Shown one piece after another: positions 35,501 through 46,790 of a stretch of DNA of 64,000 nt (its first letter is position 1; each line of letters starts with the position of its first letter). The notes beneath the pieces are model-generated. The model saw only the letters and a program-made list of their open reading frames with translations, had not been told where the DNA came from and ran no database searches. Position numbers and translations under genes: made by a program. The stretch is from Sternotherus odoratus (taxonomy: Eukaryota; Chordata; Testudines; Kinosternidae). The stretch covers positions 30,977,626-31,041,625 of the forward strand of contig JAVMKO010000004.1 in NCBI GenBank assembly GCA_032164245.1, in the 5' to 3' direction.

Positions 35501-35919
35501 TTAGGGCTGAACAGACAATAAAATTCCATTTAGCCAAAAAGTGTTAAAGATTTGTTCCTATTAGAATGAAACAGACCTTTTCAAATTTTACAAGAAAAAA
35601 ATGGGCAGGAGCTGGGGAGAGAGAGAGAGGGAGAGACGTGCAAATACTGGAGTAGCTTCATGGCTAGGATGCTTACCTAGGAAGGGACAGGTGCATGTTC
35701 GGCCTGATTTAGACCTTCCTGGACCTTCACAACGAAATTCTCTGTTAAAGAGTTCAGTGTTCACAATGTATCTTGCAATAAAAACAAAAATGTCAAAAAA
35801 ATCCTGACTTGCTTTAATTTTAACTGCATCACTGCGAAACACAGTGTATTTCATACCTGTATTTATAAATCACATCATACCCATATTATTAGTACTCTAG
35901 GCCCCAAGTAAGCAAAGTG

Positions 35920-35950
35920 TTAGATTAACTGCTATTTAGATTAACTGCTA
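35920..35950. repeat. Tandem pair of TTAGATTAACTGCTA
   Basis: The 15-mer at 35920-35934 is repeated exactly at 35936-35950, directly before the left arm of the inverted repeat. Confidence 0.9.
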
Positions 35951-36198
35951 TTTTCATGGTTCAGACTTTACTTCTTCCCTGGACATCTTGTTAATAAAAA
36001 GCCAGAAGGTTCATGCTCCAATTTTGCAAGGTATTTTAGCATGTCCTTAATTTCAAGAAGAGTATTCTCACTGAAATCACTGGGACACTCTTGTGCTTAA
36101 CTTTAAGCATATGCTGACACACCTTGTTAAAGAAGAATTTTAGCCTTATCATTTACTAACAAGATGTCCAGAGAAGAAGTAAGTCTGAACCATGGAAA
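35951..36198. repeat. 44-bp inverted repeat with 160-bp spacer
   Basis: The arm 35951-35994 (core CATGGTTCAGACTT and CTGGACATCTTGTTA) returns inverted at 36155-36198 with a few mismatches and a one-base indel. The spacer contains TTTTGCAAGGTATTTTAGCA, CACTGAAATCACTGGGACAC and TTAACTTTAAGCATATGCTG, the wording of an amniote palindromic MITE, so the arms may be a foldback around an older repeat. Confidence 0.85.
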
Positions 36199-39100
36199 TA
36201 CCAGCACACATCTGGTACAGAGTGTGAGGTGAACAGTATGGAACTAAAGTGACATTTTCCCCACAAGCCAGAAATATCTTAAATATCTTAAAAAAACATA
36301 GGTACACCTCCTCCAAACTGAACATCACCTGTCCTCCTAATATAATAACACAGTCACTGTTTTCAATTTTCTGGCTTAAATAGGTACTTCTGCAAAAGTT
36401 TTCAGTCATTTTAAAACCGCTGTAGAGAGTCAACATAGATGTTTCTTACTCTTGCCCCTATGGGCACTCCTCTAAATTCATTAATATTTTATGCTAATGT
36501 ATTTTAAAGGATGAGTTGTTTCCTTGATACCAGGGTTGCCGATGACTATATTTAGAAAACCAATTTCCTCACTAAGTAGTTTTATGACCAAACAGGAAGA
36601 ACGACAAATCCATAAAACTGAGTCATCACAATGGACCCAGTCATGAATGATATTGTTATTTAATATTTATGGTAGCAAGCAGAAGTGCCAATCAGTAGCC
36701 TTCATCCAACTTTAACTTACACCTTCTGGCTCCACAGAGGATAAGGGACTGTATATCACTTCTGAAACCGGCCCTTTTGAGTCCAAAGGTTGTTGACTGC
36801 TCAGAAATCATGACAGGTACAGAGAAAGAATCACAGTAATGCAATTTATTCATTACATACATTTTGTTTCATATTGCACAGACTTGGTGGCTGAAATAGA
36901 GTAATCAATATGCAGAACAGTAATGAATAACAAATATCTATTAGATACAGATTTAAATTATTTTATTAAAGCTAATGTTAAAAAAATATAATACACAGGT
37001 TAAGAAAAGAGTGTCTGTACATCTAGATATCATACTTAGATTAGTCAAAAATACAAAGTTTGTTTTAAGAAAGTTATACTACATAATCAGCAATAACCCA
37101 AATTTAGGAGAATAAATTTAACAATACAGTTTACATATTATCTGAATACTCGGGTACATCACTCATGAAATGTTGTATAGAGAGTTGGTTGTAGAAAGCA
37201 AATATAGGAAAAGGTGTAGATTGTCCTTCAGTAATTGAGCATTTAGGGTAGGTTGTCCATTTAGAAAATACAATCCATCAGGAAAGTATTTCAGTTACTT
37301 TCCGGACTGCGCTTCTCATCAGCACTCCAGCTCATCCCTCCTGTGCTAAATTAATCTTTTGACCCATGCAACCTCCAATTCACTTACAAACAATACTGGA
37401 GAGAAACTTGTTAGCAGGCACCTTCATACAGCAAAAAGGGGTTTCTTTGAATAACAATGAGATTGAGATTGAATTATGCAAATCAACCTTATCTCAGCCA
37501 AATAGCACAGAGTGACTATGAGCTGAGATTTGGAAAGGTTTCAGTTTTCAAAGCAAAGCTCAGGAAGGGGATGCTGTACATTTGGGAGCTCTTCCGAGGC
37601 CATCCACACAGTGGTGGTAGCTCTTGCATAATCACTGCATCAGAGAAGCAGCTGTTTGACATAATCTTGGCTTTGACTAAATCTGAAAATGCTGTGTGTG
37701 TGTGTATATCCATAACAGTAGTTTCCAAGCAATTACAACAGTTCCAACTATAGATTGCAAAATAGAAGAGTTCTGGAAATGTTTGGACCAAATTCTCTTC
37801 TATTACCCCCTCCCACTGCATTTGCTTCTTTCCCTTTTCAGAATTACATCTAACTGTTTATACTGACTCCATTCTGCCAGAGAGATTGGTGGCAAGGGAA
37901 GAGGAAATCAGATAGGAAAAAGGAATGTACAATGCCTAGGGTTCTAAACTGGGACTTGAGAGACCTTGATTCAATTCTCTGGTCTGCTGCAGACTTTCTG
38001 CATGAATATAGACACTTAGCAAGTCTGCATGCCTCAACTCTCTTCATAGTACTACCCAGCCTTATTAATGTAAGGCACTGGGGTAGGGGGCATAGATGGT
38101 GTCATGGTGAGACATTCAGATACTGTTGTAATGGGGCCCATATAAGTACCTTATGTAGATAGACTCTCTTTTGGGGATGGGAATGAGTCTTTCAGAACCT
38201 AGAATCTATTTTTGTTAATCTTATGGCCTGGTCTATAACATTAACAATATTGAGAGTGCTGATGGGGGACGGGTTACCTATACCGTCTCTGCTACCTAAA
38301 TGAAACCTACTCCTGGTATGAACATGAGTGAGGAATGCTTAGAAAAATATGTCCCTAGTTTAAGAGGGCCTTTGAGTAATTGTTATAATTGTGGAAGTAT
38401 TGCTTATAATTAGTGAACTTCCAAGAAATGATTTTCAGAGAAAATCTTTATGGCCAATTGCATTACTGACTCCCAGGATCAATATTATATTAGTACCAAT
38501 GCAAAGATACCAAAGGGCAGAGTAGCAAACTATTAGCATTTAATTAACAATATCCCACATTTCATGACTATCACTCAGGTGATTGATGACGTATCCAGTA
38601 CATTGCTGAAATGTATTTGAAAAGCTAAGAGTCTTTTGCGGTTTTTTTAGTTGGCTTTTTTTTTTAATTGTCACGACTTTTTTTCCTTGTAAAAGCACAC
38701 AGAGTGACAGCTATAGTTGTTGAAATCCTTTACTTATCCTCAATACAGGAACATCTCAGCCAGCAGCAGCAGTACAAGCTTCTCCAAACTTCCTCTCCAA
38801 AGTGTGAATCTGGAGAGACCATGTCGAACTTGGTCTCATTTATTCATTTATTGTTCCCCTTGCTACCATGGCCAGCAAAGATTGCCAATTAGTGGCAATT
38901 GGCGAGGTGGATTTTTTGCTTTATGTGCATATCTGGGCACCGGTCCTTTGGGATCACAATCTTTTCATATAGGCCATTGAACAGCCATCAGAGGGTAATA
39001 ATATTTGATCAAATACAGCTCAGATTGAGAATGAATTTGAGTAAAAGCCAATGTAGCAATTTCCTAAGCAATTTAGTCACTCCTGTTTCTGTATTCTGAT

Positions 39101-41448
39101 ATAGTCATTGTAACCAAATTCTAAACTAGTACAAAAATTGGGATAATCCATCATTAGTGGCACTGCTGCTAACAAAATTGATATATCATGACTCAGCAAA
39201 TACTGCAGATGTTTCAACAAAACACAAACTCAGTCTTTTGAAGTGATAGCCTGATGTGAAAATGACTGTCTGTTAATTACCTGACACTGGAAAGCAAAGG
39301 CCCGAGATGTATAAAGAAATCTCTGAACTGCCCAGCTTTTGTTCTGGATCTAAGATAGTGAGAACTTGTAACTATGAGGAAAACCCAGTTCTGGGTTTTG
39401 AAGGACTGTCACCTACAAGAGCCCAAAGTTGGAGTTGGGTGAGAGCTGTTTAGCATACATTTTATTATTTTAACATGTTTTCTGTATAATGTTTTTATAT
39501 TAAAAATAAATGTGCTTGATAGGAAGTAACTGTGTGGTGATTTATAACAGTTTATAAACTGATCCTAGTCTTAAGAGAGACAGCAAAGTGCTGACACTTT
39601 TAGGCAGTGTGGCTTACTGGGGATATCACTGAGTAGGCAGGGAACGGTTCATCCTTAAAAACCTTTGGTCAGGAAGGAGTAAGACACAGGTCTTTGCTCA
39701 AAAGAGCAATGGATGGGAACCAGCAACCTTTAAGTGGATGCCCTTGAATAGCCATCCAGGGGGGAAAAGGCACAGTTACCATGAAACTGTGATAATAAGG
39801 ATTTAGGATATTAACTTTAGCCTCCTAATTTTCAATAGCTGACCCCTTGCAAGACTAGACAAGAAGGCTTTCTGGCTGGATTGCATGGGGAAAGAATTCC
39901 CTTAAAACCAAGTCAGACATTAAATTAACATACTTTTGAAACATTATTTACAATTTAGTACTTTATCAAGGGCATCCATCAGATCACTATATTTCAGATC
40001 ATCTAGCTACTTCAGACTCCCTATGGGTTTGGTTCCAGCTGGAGCAGCAATATTCAGATTCCAATTTACTCATTCATAGCTGCCTTGTGTTATCAGCATA
40101 CCTTTAGGGCATCTGTTAGTGCCTAGTTAAAGTGGATTAGGCCATAGAGATTGAAGGCATATTTTTTTTTCCCTTGGACAGAGACACCCAGGAGGTTAAC
40201 ATGAAATGTTATGCAGCTGTCTCAGCACAGTTTTCTCAATTTTACCACTGCAGATAATGAAGCTTTATAATGCATTGACTGTTTCCATTTCATACATGCA
40301 TTAGTGAAATAGTTTGAAGCTGACAGAAAGGAAAATGAGAGGTGGATTTTTTTAGTTTTGTTTTTTAAGAATCGCTTTAATTGATCGGATACAGAGAGCA
40401 TATGGGGTCTAATTTAGATAGTTAATCATAACATTAATACTGTTATCCTATTTGATCAATCAGTTTATATATTCAGAATTCTTGCATTTGTGGGGGGGGG
40501 GGTTGTTTTTTTACTGCAACCCACACTGAAGTTATAGAAGTTATACATGGCTATGAGACAAGCAGAACTGAGTCCCAGATATTCACAGTGACCTTACCCT
40601 GTGGGATAAGTGAATGTGATATAAGCAAATAAGGCCAAAGTATGATATTTCAAATCACTTAGTGAAAATTCCTTATATGAATAGCAGTTTGTTTTGTTAT
40701 TTCACACTAATAAGATTCTAAGTTTAGTAATAGAAACGTTCTTTACATAAAAAAGAGCCCTAATCCTGGATTGCACTGGTAAATTTTCCAGTGTTTCTAT
40801 TTTAAGATAAATTTGCATGAGTAAGCTTTGTAGGAATGGGCTCAGATTTAGTATGAAGTTATGGACAACAACATGATATCAAAATTAATGTCTTGATGTT
40901 TGTGATGGCAAAACAAAAAGGTATTTAATCTTCTAATTCTACATCAGCTAAGGCCTGATCCTGCAGTTGCTATATATTCAGAGCTCTCACTGAGGTGAGG
41001 TTTATGATAGTTGTAAATATGGAAAAGGGTTTTCAGAGCTTAGATGTTCAGTGTTGGTGATCAACAAGCTATAGGAACACAGAGTGGAAGATGCTTTGAG
41101 GATTTAAAACTGACCTAAGCACTAAGAAAAAGATTTGTTACAAATGTGAGGATCCCAGTTTAGTACACTTTCCTTCCTGCCTCACCAAGGTAAAGGTAAC
41201 ACTTGACACATACTCTATATCCACCACCTGGAGAGAGGAGAATCTGTTAAGGTGACCAGATGTCCCAATTTTAGGTATTTGGGGATTTGTTTTATATAGT
41301 CTCCTATTATTCCTCATCCTCTGTTCCAATTTTTCACACTTATCTGTTACACTAGAACCTGCAGTGACTCAGAGCATGTTCCTCAAATTAAAGTACTTCA
41401 TCATTTTAATTAATGGCATGATTTACATATTGTATTTTTTACATATGT
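36199..41448. other. Anonymous AT-rich sequence, about 5 kb
   Basis: No exon or clear transposon. A (GT)n tract lies near 37695 and a run of eleven G at 40492-40502. The part at 39270-39790 (ending with AATAAATGTGCTTGATAGG and a GCAAAGTGCTGACAC phrase) is reminiscent of turtle LTR-like repeats but I cannot show ends. Confidence 0.45.
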
Positions 41449-41583
41449 TGAACCCAATCCTCCAAAGATTTACATGTTTAACTTTTCACAGTGAGCAAGC
41501 CCATCTATTGACTTTAATGGGACTGGTCAGGGTGCATAAAGTTAATTTCTTGTGCACGTGTTTGCACTGCAGGATGAGGGCCT
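41449..41583. repeat. Palindromic MITE (CCAATCCTCCAAAG...TGCAGGATGAGGGCC)
   Basis: The left half (CCAATCCTCCAAAGATTTAC, ATGTTTAACTTTT) is roughly inverse to the right half (AAAGTTAATTTC, GTGTTTGCACTGCAGGATGA) around ATTGACTTTAATGGGACTG. This is an amniote-wide small palindromic repeat type. Confidence 0.65.
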
Positions 41584-41584
41584 A

Positions 41585-41652
41585 TTAGCCCACGAAGGCT
41601 TATGCTTCAATACTCTAGTTAGTCTTTAAGGTGCCACAGGACTCTTTGTTAC
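41585..41652 (+). repeat. Fragment of the CACGAAGGCTTATGC...AAGGTGCCACAGG family
   Basis: AGCCCACGAAGGCTTATGCT, TTAGTCTTTAAGGTGCCACA and GGACTCTTTGTTA match the 230 and 18277 family, plus orientation. It directly follows the palindromic MITE. Confidence 0.75.
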
Positions 41653-42860
41653 CTTTGTGATGAGAGTTCATCTCTATGCATTCTAGTATAGTTATATGTT
41701 AGCTTCTTTAACCCCTAACCTCCAAAGTCTGGCTCCTGATCTTCACTTCAGATTTGGAGCATCATTGAAGCAAATAATTTCACTAAACCCTTTAATGTCA
41801 GCCATCTCAGTTCCTCTAGCTTATTCTGGTGGTGTCACAGGTAAAAATGGAGAAGCATGAAAGACCAGTTGATAATGCCAGGGTTATAACTACTGGAATA
41901 TTTTTTTACCCTGAGGGAGTGGGGGAGAGGGGAAATCTCTTATCCATCATGTTGTGTATTTTAAGCACATACAATTCAGTGCTGACAATCAGGACACATT
42001 AGTGTCTCTTTGGTTCCTTTATTACTGAAAGTATAACATTCTTGAAGTGTGTCTGAAACCACATTTTAGGAAAATGGAAGGGTTGAACATCTGAAACCCC
42101 CCACCCCCCAAAGATATCAGTAAACTAATTTGGCACATAAGAGATCTGTACTGGGCTGCCAAGATCTCCAGCATCCAGGAAATGTTCAACATGTTATCTT
42201 AGTAATTTATACTTTTTCTGATGTGTTTTCTCTTTATCTATAGTGAGCAAGTTTCTGCTTTTCACTTTAGAGTTTTGATTTACATAGCAATAATTTGCCT
42301 TCATATCTTTTATTCATCTTAAGTATTCAAAATTTCTCAAAAACGATTACATATAAATTCTGGAAAACACTGCATGTGATATTAAAAATCAGAAAAATAT
42401 AGGGGTATTATAAAGAAACATAGGTGTCTGCTTTGGTAGTAAATGTGACAATATTTGTATTTTACAAAGTTACTGTTATTTCAAAATTACAAAAAATGCA
42501 TTTGTGAAACAGCAATATTCACCCATATCTTAAGGTAATATTCTCCCATTTCATTCTAGCCCAGCACAGAGCATATGCCCTCTTCACTCACTACAATAAA
42601 GTTGTTTTGAAGTCCAAGGCCATCGTTCCTGCTGACAGCTGGTCCTGCCAAGCCCTGACCCTTTGCAAATTGGAAAGATTTGACCTACAGTGCAAATGTA
42701 AAGAATGCAGATGTGGCCATAATAAATAGTAGATTTACATTAGCAGCATAAAATATTTTATGGAATACAGAACACTACTCCATATTAAATTTGATTTACT
42801 GTTCAGTCTTTACTGAAAGAAACTCTAAACTATTATTTATGCAAATCCTTTAATTTACAG
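41653..42860. other. Anonymous sequence
   Basis: Nothing recognised. Confidence 0.45.
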
Positions 42861-42939
42861 CACAGACCTCCTGGGATCAGACTCTGACCTGACTTCTGCT
42901 CTGACCCCTAGGTCAGACTGCCTAGGTCCCAGTATTATT
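42861..42939 (+). repeat. 79-bp segment, copy 1 of an identical direct pair
   Basis: It starts CACAGACCTCCTGGGATCAG and ends TAGGTCCCAGTATTATT. It is identical over all 79 bases to 45991-46069; the bases directly outside differ. It contains the inverted pair CTGACC-CCTA-GGTCAG. I recognise no family. Confidence 0.95.
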
Positions 42940-43208
42940 GATATAAATGTGTCCTAATTAAAAATGATTGAGGCTGGATCTGATTCCTTAGTTAGATGAT
43001 GCAATATTCTTAATACAAAGCTTGATATGTAGTATCAGCTAAAAAAATATTGTTTTACCCAAAGCTCATTACAAGAATTTTTCTGAACATCGTTCTATCT
43101 CACACCTTTGCCTTGTATATTATATTTTGAGAATGTTAATCAACCATGTTCCATAATTATTCACGATAACTATAGTGTTAGAGAATTTCAGATAAAAGAT
43201 TTTGCTTA

Positions 43209-43284
43209 CACCAATGTAAATCAGGAATAACTCAGTTGAAGTCAGTGGAATAACATCAGTGTGAATCTAGTGTGAGATTAGAAT
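43209..43284. repeat. Small amniote repeat (GTAAATCAGGAATAACTC...GTGTGAGATTAGAAT)
   Basis: The wording TGTAAATCAGGAATAACTCA, GTTGAAGTCAGTGGAATAAC and CTAGTGTGAGATTAGAATG matches a short repeat that is common in reptile and bird DNA. Confidence 0.55.
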
Positions 43285-43485
43285 GAAACTTCATCACTAT
43301 AAATTAGCAGTATATGTCAATGTCACATCTATTTTTTCTTCATGCTAAGATTAGTACATTCTGGTCCCCAATCTGAATCTCTCAACCCTTCTTTTTTGTC
43401 CCTTACTGAAGGAAGTCAACTCACCAATTATGGCAAAATCAGCATGAAACAGTCAATGCTTTGCTTCAGTTTCATGCTTCAACCG

Positions 43486-43680
43486 TCATTCCAGAGGACA
43501 TGTGTCCATGCTGACGATGGGTTCTGTTCGATAATGATCCAAAGCAGTGCAGACCAATACATGTTCATTTTCATCATCTGAGTCAGATGCCACCAGTAGA
43601 AAGTTGATTTTCTTTTTTGATGGATTGGGTTCTGTAATTTCCGCAGCAGAGTATTGCTCTTTTAAGATTTCTGAAAGCAT
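43486..43680 (-). pseudogene. hAT transposase fragment (upstream of the dimerisation domain)
   Basis: A 64-codon minus-strand stretch with SKKKINFLLVASDSDDENEH and ending SMDTCPLE, where the last residues correspond to the start of the hAT dimerisation region. Upstream on the same strand, diverged FKNLKCLP-type wording (the hAT DPRFK block) can be read near 43700-43740. The frame is closed on both sides. Confidence 0.75.
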
Positions 43681-43965
43681 GCACTACACACCGTCCCCAT
43701 CAGATTTTGGAAGGCACTTCAGATTCTTAAATCTTTGGTTGAGTTCCATAGCTATCTTTAGAAATCTCACGTTGGTACCTTTTTTGTGTGTTTTGTCAAA
43801 TCTGAAGTGAAAGTGTTCTTAAAATGAACAACATGCTAGATCATCATCTGAGACATCAGGTAAAACAAACAGTTCTTCAAGGAATTCAGTCACAAATTTA
43901 ATTAACACTTTTTTTTAACTAGCGTCATCAGCATAGAACCATGTCCTCCATTGTTGAAGCATTAA

Positions 43966-44145
43966 GGGACATATGAATCTTTAGCGCATCTGGCACGTAA
44001 ATATCTTGTGACACTGGCTACAGCAGTGCCATGCAAATGCCTGTTATCACTTTCAGGTGACATTGAGAATAGGAAGAGGGCAGCATTATCTCCTGAAAAT
44101 GTAAACAAACTTTTTTGTCTGAGTGATTGGCTGAACAAGAAGTAG
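43966..44145 (+). pseudogene. hAT transposase C-terminal dimerisation domain, plus strand
   Basis: Translated from 43966 it reads GTYESLAHLARKYL, ATAVPCKCLLSLSGDIENRK and RAALSPENVNKLFCLSDWLN, then KK and TAG at 44143-44145. This is the hAT family dimerisation signature (LARxYL, PxxxxPCERLFSLSG, KRxxLSPxNVNKL). Just upstream an in-frame TAA (43963-43965) stands where the family has GAA. It has no start codon and lies on the opposite strand to the upstream transposase fragment. Confidence 0.88.
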
Positions 44146-44641
44146 GACTGAGTAGATTTATAGGCTCTAAAGTTTTACATTGTTTTATTTTTGAGTGCAG
44201 TTATGTAACCAAAAAAAATCTATATTTGTAAGCTGCACTTTCATGATGAAAAGACCGTACTATGGTACTTGTATGAGGTGAATTGAAAAATACTGTGTCT
44301 TTTGTTTATAATTTTTGCAGTGCAAATATTTGCAATAAAAATAAAATGAGTACTGTACACTTTGCATTTTGTGTTGAAATCAATATATTTGAAAATGTAG
44401 AAAAACATCCAAAATATTTAATACATTTCAATTGGTATTCTATTATTTGAGAGTGTGATTAAAACTGTTATTAATCATGATACATTTTTTATCACAATTA
44501 TCTTTTTGAGTTAATCGCATGAGTTAACTGTGACAGCACTAGTTAAAATGTAAAATATGTTAAGTTGCTGTGACACAGGGCCAGAAAGGATTAAGCAACT
44601 TGCAGGCTAAATGACTCAAATTCACCATTTAAAGATCTATT

Positions 44642-44764
44642 AGGGCTTGTCTACATTACCCACTGGATCTGTCGATGGGCAGCGATCAATCCAGCAGGGG
44701 TAGATTTATCATGTAGCTGAAGTTGTGTAACTTAGATTCCCCTCCCAGTGTAGACCTGGCCTTA
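44642..44764. mobile_element. Short TIR DNA element, 123 bp
   Basis: The left GGGCTTGTCTACATTACCC and right GTGTAGACCTGGCCTTA are inverted. The interior CGATCAATCCAGCAGGGGTA matches a common turtle MITE. Non-coding. Confidence 0.75.
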
Positions 44765-44823
44765 GAGAAGTATATAAATGGTAATTAGGGCTGTTACTTA
44801 TAAATAGCTAATAAAGCCAAATT

Positions 44824-44904
44824 AAATAGACTGGAGCTTTGAAATGCAAATCTGTATTGCAGATACTGTATTGCAAATAGACTGGAGCTTTGAAATGCAA
44901 ATCT
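44824..44904. repeat. Direct duplication of a 30-bp unit with octamer motif
   Basis: The 30-mer starting AAATAGACTGGAGC and ending ATGCAAATCT occurs at 44824-44853 and exactly again at 44875-44904 (period 51). Each copy holds ATGCAAAT, the consensus POU-factor octamer (44844-44851 and 44895-44902). Confidence 0.9.
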
Positions 44905-44974
44905 ACTAAAAAGCCACTATTCTTCACCCAAGGAATATCTGCTGTCAAGAGACTATCATAGCCTGCCAGAAAAG

Positions 44975-45060
44975 TAGGAGATTGGTCCTGCTTTGAGCAG
45001 GGGCTTGTAATAGATGACCTCCTGAGGTCCCTTCCAACCCTGATAGTCTATGGTTTTATG
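44975..45060 (+). mobile_element. CR1 3'-end fragment, plus strand
   Basis: GGAGATTGGTCCTGCTTTGA, GATGACCTCCTGAGGTCCCT and TCCAACCCTGATAGTCTATG are the CR1 3' terminus with its octamer-type tail (TCTATGGTTTTATG). The rest of the element is absent, as in most CR1 copies. Confidence 0.9.
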
Positions 45061-45712
45061 AAAACTATAAAAAGGACTCTTGGGCCCTAAACCTTTTTTT
45101 CTCAGATCTGCTCAAGCTTCTTCAGGGGAAGTTTGAATTGCAAGACTGAGGTATCCAATCTCATCTGGATCACCTTGATGTTGGACATTGGACAGTAAAC
45201 TACGTACTAATTCTTGAAAGGTCTTTTTGCAACTCTAAAGTTCATCATGTCTACTATGAAACTGAGCTAAGTACTATCATCAGGTCTGTATGTATAAAAT
45301 GATCTTTTAACTAATATTCACTCTCTTTTCTTTTTTTTTTAATAAATCCTAGTTTAGTTAGAATTGGGTGAAAGCTTGTATTTGGGTAAGATCTGAAATA
45401 TTTGTTAACCTGGTGTTTAATGTGTCTGATCCTTTGGGATTGGTAGAACTTTTTATGTGATGAACAAGAGTTTCAGTAATCCTCATATTATTTGACTTGG
45501 CTGTCTCCGGGGAGCTCTGGGTTGCTTTAAGGGAACTGTATTTCTGGCTTCTGGGTAACCAGTAAGGTATTGTAGAAACTGTTTTATTCCTGATTGGTGA
45601 ATCTAAGTACTGTATTAGAATAAAAGTTTTTGTCTGCCCCATTCTTTGCAATTTGCCCACACTGATCAATCTCCGCATGCCCCCCCGGGACTCTTGTCAC
45701 AGTTGCATTTCC
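45061..45712. repeat. LTR-like turtle interspersed repeat
   Basis: AATAAATCCTAGTTTAGTTA, GTATTTGGGTAAGATCTGAA, GATCCTTTGGGATTGGTAGA and TTTGACTTGGCTGTCTCCGG match wording I recall from a high-copy turtle repeat. I cannot show terminal repeats or a target duplication, so class and edges are open. No viral gene is visible. Confidence 0.4.
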
Positions 45713-45774
45713 AAAAGAGAGTGTAGATTCAGCAAGATAACCTACAGTTATTTATATTAAACAATAAAGAATTA

Positions 45775-45839
45775 TCAGAGGGGTAGCTGTGTTAGTTTGG
45801 ATCTGCAAAAGCGACAGAGTCCTGTGGCATCTTATAGAC
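45775..45839. repeat. Fragment of the TATCAGAGGGGTAGC family, cut by a hAT
   Basis: It starts TATCAGAGGGGTAGCTGTGT and reaches GTGGCATCTTATAGAC, where a hAT end begins. It is the same orientation and family as 18277-18486. Confidence 0.8.
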
Positions 45840-45990
45840 CAGAGGTGGGCAAACATTTTGGCCCGAGGGCCACATTGAGTTCGCAAAATTATATGGAGGG
45901 CTGGTAGGGAAGGCGGCACCCACCCGAAGACCCCACCCCCTACCCAATTCCCCAGCTCCTTGTTCCCTGACTGCCCTGCCCTGTCTTGGA
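45840..45990 (+). mobile_element. hAT non-autonomous element, left end only
   Basis: It begins CAGAGGTGGGCAAACATTTT followed by GGCCCGAGGGCCACATTGAG, a typical hAT terminus with the GGCCCGxGGGCC palindrome. The interior is C-rich. The right end is missing: the sequence runs into the 79-bp duplicated segment. Confidence 0.8.
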
Positions 45991-46069
45991 CACAGACCTC
46001 CTGGGATCAGACTCTGACCTGACTTCTGCTCTGACCCCTAGGTCAGACTGCCTAGGTCCCAGTATTATT
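45991..46069 (+). repeat. 79-bp segment, copy 2 of an identical direct pair
   Basis: Identical to 42861-42939. It directly follows the truncated hAT. After it the sequence differs at once (CAGTTCTC against GATATAAA). Confidence 0.95.
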
Positions 46070-46790
46070 CAGTTCTCATTTGAGGTAAAAAACAGATTGT
46101 TCATGGTATATTTAATTTGCAAGTAAACTGTATAGTTTATAATAAGGGCTGAAAACAGGTGGCTTGGATTTCTTGGGGTAACAGTTTGCCCAATTTGACC
46201 TCCACTTTTCTAGTTTGTTTAACTTGCAGCTTGCCTACCCATCTCTTCTTGATCCACTCAGTATCCAAAGGGCCACTTCGCAAAGGAAAGCAAGGTGATT
46301 CTTGTTTGGAAGCTTGACGTTTTTTAGCTTGGTTGGAAGGAAGAGACCTATACATATGCAAATATTGAAAGATACTTACCTCAGTGATTAACAATACCTA
46401 CAGTTGGCCATTTGGGTATTTATAATTGGGTAGGGAAATGCTGAACATTGGCTGATCTGTGGTTCTTTAGACAAAGTGTCTTGCATGAAGTGAAACATTT
46501 GTTATTGTCTTCATAGGTGGATGCTATTCTGAGATAAACCGAGGTGGGAAAGCTTTTTGAATTTTTACGGGCCAGAAGGAATTTCAAGGCATTTGAGTCC
46601 CATATATACCTTACAAAAATCATCAATCCCCTGCCAGAGCCCCAGAGTGATCTGTAAACCATGGGGAAAAAAAGATGTTCACCTGCCCAATCCAGAAGAT
46701 GTGTTCAGAGGCTTCCTACAGAATTGGATCCCATTCAGAATCTTGCTGCCAGAGGTAGTGGTGGTAATGCTACTGTTGTCACCACCCACC
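46070..46790. other. Anonymous sequence
   Basis: No gene or clear transposon. The frames at 46137-46394 and 46420-46662 (-) show no family features. Confidence 0.4.

Larger units (their letters stand above)
43440..44542. mobile_element. hAT transposon remnant with inverted transposase segments
   Basis: The right end is GAGTTAATCGCATGAGTTAA...CACTAG, the turtle hAT terminus type with repeated TTAATCGC motifs. From about 43945 to the right end the plus strand holds the dimerisation-domain coding region and 3' UTR. From about 43930 to 43440 the minus strand holds the preceding part of the transposase. A segment near 43460-43520 (minus) and one at 43935-43980 (plus) are versions of the same sequence (TGTCCTC...GTTGAAGCAT). 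This fits a family with very long inverted termini that include transposase coding sequence, here missing its left arm. Confidence 0.8.

Noticed and set aside
37457..37821. Overlapping 98- and 101-codon frames on opposite strands
   Set aside because: Opposite-strand overlap, no domain, and no exon signals.
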